Below are positions 56,564 to 64,000 of a stretch of 64,000 nucleotides of DNA, one piece after another. The notes below the pieces were generated by a model. That model was not told the origin of the DNA. It did not search any database and was given only the letters and a program-made list of their open reading frames with translations. The translations under genes and the position numbers were made by a program. Within the stretch, counting starts at the first letter, position 1, and every line of letters starts with the position of its first letter. The DNA comes from Sycon ciliatum (lineage: Eukaryota > Porifera > Calcarea > Leucosolenida > Sycettidae), in the NCBI RefSeq assembly GCF_964019385.1, contig NC_088647.1, positions 1,069,585-1,133,584 of the forward strand, read 5' to 3'.

Positions 56564-59500
56564 ATGGATCGTCATGTTCGATTACTGGGTCTTTTGTGTC
56601 GCGTCGGCGGTGTTCCGCTAGCCAAGCAGAAGCAGAAAACTACGTATTCTGTTTCTGAGAATGCCGAGGGTATTCTGAAATGTTTTGAAGTGGATATCAC
56701 ACAGGACCAACCACACCTGCACCCTACACAGATTTGCAGTACATGCTACAAGGCTGTGAATTATGCCTTGAGCAAGTCAGAGTATACACGTTGTGGTGGA
56801 GGATGTGCCGAGCCAAGTAGCTGGCTTCCCCATGATCATGTGCATGAGGATGGTACCACAGTATGCAGGGTATGCACTACCATTGAGCAAGCCGCCAAAG
56901 GTGGTCGTCCGGCTAAGAAAAAGAGAACAACAAAGCCACCTGCCCGTACAGCGGCAGCCGTTACATCCACGTGCACGTCTACGCACACAGGCACCCACCA
57001 GACACGGTCTCAGACAACAGGGATCAACTCGGAGAGTCAGAGTACATGTTTACAGAAATTGTATGATGTAGCAACACCAAGCTATGCAGCCAACAAGAGT
57101 CTGAGCACAGATAGATTCATCGGATGCCAAGCTATATTACAATGTACACTATGCAGCAATGTGCTAGAGAGAGCCGTGGAAGCAGACTGCTGTAGAAAGA
57201 GCTTTTGTTCCGCATGTGTGTGGGAGTGGCTGGCTTCTGATACAACATGCCCTGGTTGCAATGCACAGCTCTCCGTGTCGAATCTCAGCACGCCCAATCC
57301 GATCTTGCAGGGCTGCCTTGCCGAACTAGTGGTCAGGTGCGACAATTATGCTGGAGCGCTGATTGGTTGCCCGGCAACAGTGCCACTTGCTCAACTTGCC
57401 AGCCATGTGCAGAACTGCGAGAACACTGGTAAGCAAACAGTCGGCCCGTCCACCGCTGTCAGCGATGTGCTCACTGCTTCGCCGTCAAAGCTCCGAGGCA
57501 ACGTGTCAGACAGTCTCACCAGCCATCTAGTGAAGAGCAAGGCGGATGCTGGCGTACTTCAGTTGAGGAGCCGAGGTCCATCGCAGACATGGCAACGAAC
57601 AACAGTTGCAGCTGTACCGTCCAACAATGCATCAGCCAGGACTGTGCGGCGACGCTGTGCTGAGCTTGAAAAAACCAGCCAGCGCGTAGCAGGGAGTTTC
57701 GCCGGTGCAGTTGTCCAGCAAGCTGCCACATTAAGCCGGCTAAAGGAGGAAGAGCGTAAAGCTGTTCTTATTGAGGCTGGTGTCATGCCAAAAACACCTG
57801 GGACAGGCACAACGCTAGCATTGAAAGCCAACCTACACATGCCATGGAATCAGCTCCGGAAATTGAAAGTATGGCTGAAGGACTTTGGCCTGTATCTCGA
57901 GTCAGAGCGGGTAATGCGGAAACAGCTCGACGATCTTTTGCCCTTTACCATTGTGGCAGAAAAGACACCGTTCGTAGCAGCATCTGGAAGCGTCGAGCTG
58001 CATGCAATGGTGACAATTCCTGATCTTGTTGGGACTGTCCATCACTACTTGAACCAGCTGGAGGCAACAGATCAGCTTCACTGGCATGATGGCGCAATCC
58101 CAAAAGATGAGGTATGGGTCAAAATCGGCGGCGATCACGGTGGCGAGTCCTTCAAGATGTCGTTCCAGATCGTTAATGTACAGCAGTGCAATGCTCTACG
58201 GCACATCATTCCGTTTATCATCTTTGCTGCTAAAGATACGGCAGCAAATCTGTGCACGGCCCTGCAGCCATTCGTCAGTGAGGTCGAGAAGCTGGCCAGT
58301 ACAACGTGGCGTAACAGGTCAGTGAGGGTCTTGTTGTTCGGAGATTACGAACTGCAGACCACGTTGTACGGCTTGTCAGGGTCGAGTGGAACCCACCCTT
58401 GCCTGCACTGCACTGCTATGCGGAAAGAGATACAGCTACCTGGGTGTAGCGGAGCACCGCGCAGTCTCGATTTGTTGTGCACAGACAACGCTGCCTTTGT
58501 TGCAGCTGGTGCAAAATTAGCGGACGCTAAGAAGCACAACAACTGCATCCGGCCACCGATCTTGCCTGTGTCCCTGGACAATGTGATTATTCCCGTTCTT
58601 CATTTGGATCTGGGAATATTCGCTTGGATATTCGATGCCATGACCAAGGACTGCCAGATGCTGGACGTTGCCCTTGCATCATCCAGTACAGCAGTTGGCA
58701 CCGATAGCCGAGCGTACACTGTCACAACAGAGATGCACGAGAGCCTTCGCCAGAAGCAATTGGATCTTCAGAACGAGCGCACAGCAGCTGACAGTCTACA
58801 GGAGCAGCTCGAATGGCTTGCGATCCATGCTTCCAACCTGACTGCCCCACAGCTTGAAGCGGCCACAGCAGGAATTCAGGCGAAGCAGCACACCACCACA
58901 AGCGCCATCAGCTCTCTCCAGGATGAAGTGAAGGCTCTGTCTGACCAGCTCCAGAGCCGCAGTATTCTGCATGGTCCATGTGAGGCCTCACTGGACAGAA
59001 CTCTGCAGGAGTACAATATTTGTCGCCAGCGGTACCATGGTGGTGCCTTTATCGGCAATCATATTCACCATGCCCTGCAGCCACCAGTGGTTGCTGCTTT
59101 GTCAAATGCGCCTCTGATTGTCGCCTCCACCACAGAGAGAGCAGCGCCTCCATCCGTTCTCGACCAGGCCAGAGTAGTGGCAAAGCGGTATAATGACCTG
59201 CTCACTCAGTTCTCTCACTGCCGCCGAAGATACTCGTCCTGCGCAACAATGTCAGCAGAAGATATTCAGCTGTTCGAGAGTGATTGCGCTACCTTCCTCT
59301 CCACAGCACGGCAAGAGGTCGTCACCAGAAAACTTGGCCATGTAACGCCTAAGCTTCATTTGCTGGAATGCCATCTGCCTGACGCCTTGGCAAGATTCAG
59401 AGTTGGCCTGGGCCTACTAGCTGAGCAGGGAGGTGAAAGTATTCACGCCGAGTTCAACGACCTTCGCAAGCGACACGGAGGCGTCGTGAACGATGTCGAC

Positions 59501-59599
59501 AAGCTACGGACTGTCTTGAAGGCTCACCTTTCCTCCACGCTTCCTCAGCACGCCAAACTTGTCCCTCAAAGGGCCAAGCGCAAGCGGAAGGCCAATTGA
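56564..59599 (+). CDS. RAG1-like RING-finger transposase
   Basis: 1011 codons, intact. N-terminal zinc region as in RAG1: CRVGG (12-16), HPTQICSTC (53-61), CRVC (101-104), then a basic GGRPAKKKR patch. RING-type finger C194-C197, C209/C210, C215-C218, C229-C232, followed by a Cys/His segment ending HVQNC. Core: D524 in KIGGDHGGESFKMSF, D594 in LLFGDYELQTTLYGL, C613-x2-C616, LHLDLG (D682), a helical Gln/Glu-rich stretch (about 725-840), H932-x4-H937 and E958 in EQGGESIHAEF. These match the RAG1 order D600, D708, C727/C730, H937/H942, E962, and D594 to C613 is 19 residues as in D708 to C727. It likely cuts and joins DNA at the CAC ends. Odd: Cys of the first knuckle is Gly15, and the RING His position holds Lys. 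Confidence 0.88.
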   Translation: MDRHVRLLGLLCRVGGVPLAKQKQKTTYSVSENAEGILKCFEVDITQDQPHLHPTQICSTCYKAVNYALSKSEYTRCGGGCAEPSSWLPHDHVHEDGTTVCRVCTTIEQAAKGGRPAKKKRTTKPPARTAAAVTSTCTSTHTGTHQTRSQTTGINSESQSTCLQKLYDVATPSYAANKSLSTDRFIGCQAILQCTLCSNVLERAVEADCCRKSFCSACVWEWLASDTTCPGCNAQLSVSNLSTPNPILQGCLAELVVRCDNYAGALIGCPATVPLAQLASHVQNCENTGKQTVGPSTAVSDVLTASPSKLRGNVSDSLTSHLVKSKADAGVLQLRSRGPSQTWQRTTVAAVPSNNASARTVRRRCAELEKTSQRVAGSFAGAVVQQAATLSRLKEEERKAVLIEAGVMPKTPGTGTTLALKANLHMPWNQLRKLKVWLKDFGLYLESERVMRKQLDDLLPFTIVAEKTPFVAASGSVELHAMVTIPDLVGTVHHYLNQLEATDQLHWHDGAIPKDEVWVKIGGDHGGESFKMSFQIVNVQQCNALRHIIPFIIFAAKDTAANLCTALQPFVSEVEKLASTTWRNRSVRVLLFGDYELQTTLYGLSGSSGTHPCLHCTAMRKEIQLPGCSGAPRSLDLLCTDNAAFVAAGAKLADAKKHNNCIRPPILPVSLDNVIIPVLHLDLGIFAWIFDAMTKDCQMLDVALASSSTAVGTDSRAYTVTTEMHESLRQKQLDLQNERTAADSLQEQLEWLAIHASNLTAPQLEAATAGIQAKQHTTTSAISSLQDEVKALSDQLQSRSILHGPCEASLDRTLQEYNICRQRYHGGAFIGNHIHHALQPPVVAALSNAPLIVASTTERAAPPSVLDQARVVAKRYNDLLTQFSHCRRRYSSCATMSAEDIQLFESDCATFLSTARQEVVTRKLGHVTPKLHLLECHLPDALARFRVGLGLLAEQGGESIHAEFNDLRKRHGGVVNDVDKLRTVLKAHLSSTLPQHAKLVPQRAKRKRKAN

Positions 59600-59666
59600 G
59601 GACCGTTTCAGGTAAGTTCCTTGCTCAAACGATATCCCAAACATGTTGTTTGTTAGTTGATTTTCA

Positions 59667-59672
59667 AATAAA
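59667..59672 (+). terminator. PolyA signal of the RAG1-like transposase gene
   Basis: AATAAA 68 bp after the stop at 59599. Confidence 0.6.
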
Positions 59673-59908
59673 TTTAATTTTTGTGGGTCCGCTTTTGGTG
59701 CACACATGATTGTTTGCGTACGCGTGCACACGCGCCATGTGTATTACTATGGAAACTCGAAGAGTTTTTGCACGTGACGTGATTGCCGCCATCTTACTGA
59801 GTGGCCAGGCGCAAACAGCAGTGATGTGTGGATGAGTACTGGTAAACGGACAGCTAACCCTAGTCTAAGTAAAATAAAGGTAGAATGTAGACCCTGGGCA
59901 AAAAAATA

Positions 59909-60719
59909 CTTGGTCCGCGTCAGCGATATTGTCGCTTATCTTTCGACAATTTGAACTTAGACTTTGGACATGAACGCGTGCACTTGACATGATAAAACTT
60001 GGTACGATGGACGGTAAGGTATAGAATGACAACTAGCTGCGAGGAATTTATTGTCCAAGGAAGGGTTCCTACTTTTTTCGGTCCTCCTCGTCACTGCTCT
60101 CGGCGCTGGCGACAAATATTTTTGCTCGGGATCGACTCTCTTGCTTTTGCAAGCTCATCTTTCTTCCTCTCCGCTGCCTGGCTATTTTCTAAAGAGAAGT
60201 CGATCGTGACGGTCCCCTTCTCTATAGGACTTCGCGTGGGCAGCACGACAGCCTGTGTGGTTCAAATCAGACGCCGTTCTTTGCAAGATTTTATTTTGAA
60301 CGACGACGACGCGTACAGTACGAGTCGTACTTGCAAATCTCCCCAACGCGCTGGATACTCCGAGCGTTGAGCTGGAGGTAAGGAAGCTGCGATCTCACCT
60401 TGATGAGCGATCCCTGAGGTGAGCGACCTCGGCCGTTCAGCAAAATGGAGCTGATTCCGAGTAGCCGATTACTTTCTTGTGGCTTGCGCTGCTCTTGCCT
60501 GCACAGCGTAACAAGATAATCTATTTTGATGCGGCGCTGTATCAATCAGAATCACCCACCTGTCGCTCTCGAAATCCACTCGAACTCTAGCTAGACCTTT
60601 CAGGTACTAGCAAACTAACTTGCTAACCAAAATTGGGATGAAATGGGCTGCCAAGTAAGGATTGGCGACATATAAACAAAGCTCAAAGATAAGCGACAAT
60701 ATCGCTGACGCGGACCAAG
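59909..60719. mobile_element. TA-flanked MITE in the right arm
   Basis: 811 bp; ends CTTGGTCCGCGTCAGCGATA and the exact complement, TA on both sides (59907-59908, 60720-60721). The left arm has the uninterrupted site. No transposase seen. Confidence 0.8.
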
Positions 60720-60884
60720 TAAGTAAATAAAAATATTGACTAGTTTGAGGGAAAGACACAAACGGGAAAAGTCTGAAGAAAAAATTGACTGTCACCAAAA
60801 AAATAATAATAGCTACACACAGGAGGGAACTCGGATGGAGAGCCAAGGATTAAAATTGAAAAAGAGGACCATCAGTTTACGAGT

Positions 60885-61044
60885 TATCCGTTTTGTCCAA
60901 CACTAACGGATATAAACGTGATGCAGCTAAGCATCAGGTCGTTGAATGTCATGATCTCATCAGTCAGTTTTTGTGCTAATTGTTGCACATTTTTGACTCA
61001 GCAGTATTCTGCATATAACCGTTAGTGTTGGACAAAACGGATAA
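60885..61044. mobile_element. Foldback MITE, right-arm copy
   Basis: Mirror of 36532-36690. Confidence 0.6.
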
Positions 61045-61357
61045 CTTGTAAACATGAGGGAACACTCATCCTTACCCAAGTCCCAACGTCAGCACTCGGC
61101 GCTGCTCCGAACCAAGAGGGACACTGGAGAGATCGTCCATCAGCTCCTCTCTTGTCCTGCGATCAAATCGCCTAATGCTAAACACAAGAAGATAGGAAAG
61201 GCAAGTAGAATAAATAAATCAATAAAATATTAAACAACAAAACAAGTTTGAACAGCTGCAAACGTAATGGACGATTCGAACAAGACCAATGATATACCTA
61301 GCAATAAGTGTGCAGAGTGTGCAGCCCAAGGATAATCATCCCACGGCAAAGTTTATT

Positions 61358-63850
61358 GTTTAGGGCATAGACTCGCAGTAACAGGCTCACCTTTGCTGCA
61401 TCTCACACCGCTTCACACGGTAATCTACTGTATCACCATGGTAATTTCTGTTGCACATTGCTGCTTGTTTAACCCTTAACAAAAGGCAGAAAACACACCG
61501 AATTTCCAGGAATTACCATGGTGATACGGTACTTTAGCTTGAACCTATTGTATGACGGGTTTTCTATGATTGATAATGACCCAGAGAGAAACTAAACCGG
61601 TATCGAATTCCAGTCAGCGACGCAATTCTTCTGAGGTGTAAAGTGACTTCAGGAATATGTTGCAGAAAACTGCGATGCATGCTGATTATTTACTGTGCCC
61701 TATTGTGCACAATATACCAGGTGTGTTACTCAGGGATGAAGTAGATGCACACACGTGCCGGGCATCACGGCACAGGTTAGGTTTGCTACTAGCCGCTGCA
61801 GTGTACTTGTGGTCCGAACTTGCACTCTACTCAACTCTGCATACGCAAAGAGTGCTGGTGCCGAAATGAACCAGAAGGGTCACGCGGCTGAGTGGGACGC
61901 AACAACACTGACTCTGTCTACCCATGTACACAGATATGATAGGGTATGCAGTACCTGCTCTAAGATTTAACACAAACCGGGTACACGTCTACCTGGCACA
62001 ATTCCTGCAACACTGGGCCAGAGCCAGATGCGTTCAAGTGCGGCTACTGTGTGTCAGGGAGTCGTAAACTTACTTTCGACTTCCTGATGTACATGATTGT
62101 ACATGTACATGTATGAACGTACTCGCACTGGGCACTCTGGCCGCACGCATCTGCACGCGTATGCAGCCTGTCAGTGGCGGTATACCCTCGAACGGTATAA
62201 AAAAGTATAGTACTCGACAGGACTTCCGACCGGGTCACAGGTAACCCAGTGTTCTTTTTCCAAAAGGTCCAAGTACTCACAAACAGGGCCACTGACCCGG
62301 CTCTGGAGCAGACACTGGTAATCTAGGTCCAAGTTTGCTCGATTATGTTCTGACGCTTCATGTGCTTTCATAGCCAAGGTTTCTCACTTTCTTCGCAAGC
62401 TCTTTTAGTCTTGAGAGTTGACAACTGCTTATGGTTGTGTTGGCAGAAAACATGTCAGCTAATCTGACAACCGTCCAATCCCATTTTACTGGTAAGTAGT
62501 CAGCGAGTGGCTTTGATGGGGCCATACAGTACTAGAGGGGGAGTTACGCGGCATATTTGTGCTTCCTTTTTGAAAACACGTTCTCGCTCGAAGGGTTTCT
62601 AAACTTTATCCCTGCGCTCATTGATGGAGTTCATCGATGGAGTTGCCAGCGGCACTCTACAGAAGAACAATGTTGTCAAGTTTTTTATGAAAAATTGTCA
62701 AACATTTTCAAATTGCTATAAGTTTGGTTAGGGCCGGGTTCCACTGCGGCTCCGCAGCTCCGCTGCTCCACGGTACTTGGCTGCATGCAGCAGAGCGGCG
62801 CGGTTCCAGTGACACTCGCCATTCACGGTACCGCGATCGTGCTCGACGTTTTTTTTATGACATTTAGCCTGCCTGCGCGCGCGTGAAATCCAAAAAAAAT
62901 CCTCGTGTTCTGGCCTGTGCCACGAATTAAAATTCCCCCGAATAAAACAATTAAGTGCGGGAAACAATGCAAGCCGTGACCGCGGCTTGCATTTTTTTGT
63001 ATCAAGCAGCGAAGCGAAAGCTGGTGATGAGCCGCGGCCTCGCTGGACCAGCTCGTAATGATGACGTTTCATGCCGTGGATGATGTGCGGCGGAGCGGCA
63101 GTGGAACCCAGCCCTTAGGCAAAGGAAATTTGTCATTAATTTGTTTATGCTGCATAGATGGAGAGCTGCACACTCTGGTTCATGGACTCTCGCCTACAGT
63201 GTAGTCGTACTGCTAGTGTACTGGCATTACAGAAGACACGAAAAACGAGAACATAATTATGGCGAGAAAGTAATTACTGGCTAAGAATTGCCCTAAGACT
63301 TACCGCTTCTCAGTGCTCCATACCAGGAAGTAGTACAATACCTACTCCCTGCTCCATACGAGTGTTTTCTCCTCATTCTCTGCATCCTTTACCCCAGGAG
63401 TCTCGTCCATTTAGCGGCTCAAATGCTTGAGCTCCGGATAGCGGAAAATAGCTCGTCGTCCATTAGCGGCTCTAATAGTACCTGGTCTGAAGTGTCGCAG
63501 TCTAGCAACTATGATTTTTTCCAGGAGGGTAAGGGTTGCAAACCCAAAGAGACCCTAAGCTTCGTCTATCAAACAAAACAATTGCCCTAAAAAATGGAAG
63601 AGGAAAAGAGTGAGCGAGCTGGTCTGAGCGCGCTACTTTTCAAAAAATAGAAGCTGAAAGCCATCAAAGTCAAAGCATTCTGGCTAGCGCGTTTGTGTAT
63701 GTCACGAGCGCTAGCGCGCTTGTCGCAGCAAACGCTCGCAGGCCAGAGTTAGCGCTATTTGGGCTGTTTGCCGCACGCGGCAGCTGGATGGATCACGTGA
63801 TCCAAGCTGACGAATAAGGTCCGATGGTTCAGCTACATTGAGCCACAAGC
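61358..63850. repeat. Right outer arm of the giant transposon
   Basis: 2493 bp, inverted copy of 19636-22124. It ends GAGCCACAAGC, followed by the TSD at 63851-63859. The PIF/Harbinger-like MITE is at 62731-63114. Confidence 0.9.
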
Positions 63851-63859
63851 AAACCAAAC
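63851..63859. repeat. 9-bp TSD AAACCAAAC, right copy
   Basis: Matches 19627-19635. Confidence 0.9.
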
Positions 63860-63981
63860 ACCACAACATTGCCAGAAACTAACTTGTTCACACCTACATA
63901 CAATCATGAGTCCATACCGTGTCTGGTCTGGTTTGTTATGTTAGGAACCTAGAATGCATTGAACACATGGATTCGATCACA
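63860..63981 (-). repeat. Ty3/gypsy LTR, second part of the split copy
   Basis: Matches 14699-14820 with two visible differences (CCGG/CTGG and TAGCAACC/TAGGAACC). Followed by the gypsy TSD ATCT at 63982-63985. Confidence 0.92.
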
Positions 63982-64000
63982 ATCTTTCCTTTTACACCGT

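Larger units (their letters stand above)
56075..59823 (+). mobile_element. RAG1-like (N-RAG-TP-type) DNA transposon
   Basis: 3749 bp. Ends CACTGCTGTT and its exact complement AACAGCAGTG; both ends also share CCTGGCCAC slightly inward. 4-bp TSD ATGT, with the empty site in the opposite arm. One intact 1011-codon ORF and a polyA signal. CAC termini resemble Transib, Chapaev and RAG signals; 4-bp TSDs are known for Chapaev. The RAG1 N-terminal-like domain recalls the N-RAG-TP transposons described from molluscs (family assignment is inference). It is the only element in the giant transposon's right arm with an apparently active transposase. Confidence 0.88.
59824..61300. repeat. Inner right arm, first part
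   Basis: Inverted copy of 36273-36863, interrupted by the MITE at 59909-60719. It includes the mirrored foldback MITE (60885-61044) and the mirrored candidate exon (about 61075-61175, minus strand). Confidence 0.85.
19636..63850. mobile_element. Giant inverted-repeat (foldback-type) transposon, 44.2 kb
   Basis: Ends read GCTTGTGGCTCAATGTAGCT and its complement, with a 9-bp TSD on both sides. The arms are mirror images. 19636-22124 pairs with 61358-63850, 23226-23270 with 61313-61357, and 36273-38495 with 61300 down to 54446; later insertions are excluded. Outer arms look about 98% identical by eye, inner arms less so. The 16-kb loop is 38496-54445. Long terminal inverted repeats with 9-bp TSDs are known for Mutator-like and foldback elements, so that assignment is plausible, but no MULE transposase was recognised. 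Each arm carries insertions missing from the other, so the palindrome is real and not an assembly mirror. Confidence 0.85.
14452..63981 (-). mobile_element. Ty3/gypsy LTR retrotransposon, split by the giant transposon
   Basis: Left LTR 14452-14820 (369 bp). The right LTR is in two pieces, 19389-19635 and 63860-63981 (247 + 122 = 369 bp). TSD ATCT at 14448-14451 and 63982-63985. The interior 14821-19388 carries one gag-pol ORF on the minus strand, with a tRNA-Phe primer site and a polypurine tract. Without the insertion the element is about 5.3 kb. The LTRs differ at very few positions by eye (two seen in the 122-bp piece), so it is young. Confidence 0.92.

Noticed and set aside
19636..63850. 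Palindromic assembly artefact
   Set aside because: The arms differ by substitutions and by four separate insertions with their own TSDs, and the external LTR and TSD are consistent.

Overview
The window is genomic DNA from a multicellular animal. It holds the 3' end of a spliced cilium gene, cytoplasmic dynein-2 heavy chain (DYNC2H1), with short GT-AG introns. It also holds a mix of mobile elements (BEL/Pao, Ty3/gypsy, Ngaro, Penelope-like, hAT, Tc1/pogo-type MITEs and a RAG1-like DNA transposon) typical of invertebrate genomes. An early-branching marine invertebrate such as a sponge would fit, but the sequence alone does not settle the phylum.

Region 1 (1-12655, + strand): the last 15 recognisable DYNC2H1 exons, about 637 codons, all joining in phase and ending at a TGA at 12653-12655. 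Intron 5 carries a recent, internally deleted BEL/Pao LTR retrotransposon (3677-7400) with matching 431-bp LTRs, a 5-bp TSD, a tRNA-Tyr primer site and a ten-copy 30-bp minisatellite where gag runs into pol. Other introns carry MITEs and microsatellites.

Region 2 (12656-14451): intergenic, with a foldback element and a degenerate tRNA-like sequence.

Region 3 (14452-63981): one nest of mobile DNA. A Ty3/gypsy retrotransposon (minus strand, intact 1429-codon gag-pol, 369-bp LTRs, TSD ATCT, tRNA-Phe primer site) had its upstream LTR split by a giant inverted-repeat transposon. That transposon runs from 19636 to 63850 (44.2 kb), has a 9-bp TSD (AAACCAAAC), and its arms add up to about 4.76 kb of matching sequence each. 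The two LTR pieces (247 + 122 bp) rebuild exactly the 369 bp of the other LTR, which fixes the boundaries.

The arms carry a PIF/Harbinger-like MITE, a candidate spliced exon and a decayed Penelope-like reverse transcriptase. Each arm then took its own insertions. The left arm has a hAT-type element and a 13-kb block that includes a structurally complete Ngaro retrotransposon with A1-ORFs-B1-A2-B2 split repeats. The right arm has a TA-flanked MITE and a 3.75-kb transposon with a 1011-codon intact ORF. The 16-kb loop (38496-54445) holds fragments of a sushi/LDL-receptor-A gene, a dead tyrosine recombinase, a decayed gypsy element and MITEs. No transposase that would obviously mobilise the giant element was recognised.

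The most interesting item is the element at 56075-59823. Its protein combines a RAG1-type N-terminal zinc region and RING finger with a RAG1-like catalytic core. D594 lies 19 residues before the first Cys of a CxxC pair, as D708 does before C727 in RAG1. There is also a HxxxxH pair and a late E958. The element has CAC-starting ends and a 4-bp TSD, and its empty site survives in the opposite arm.
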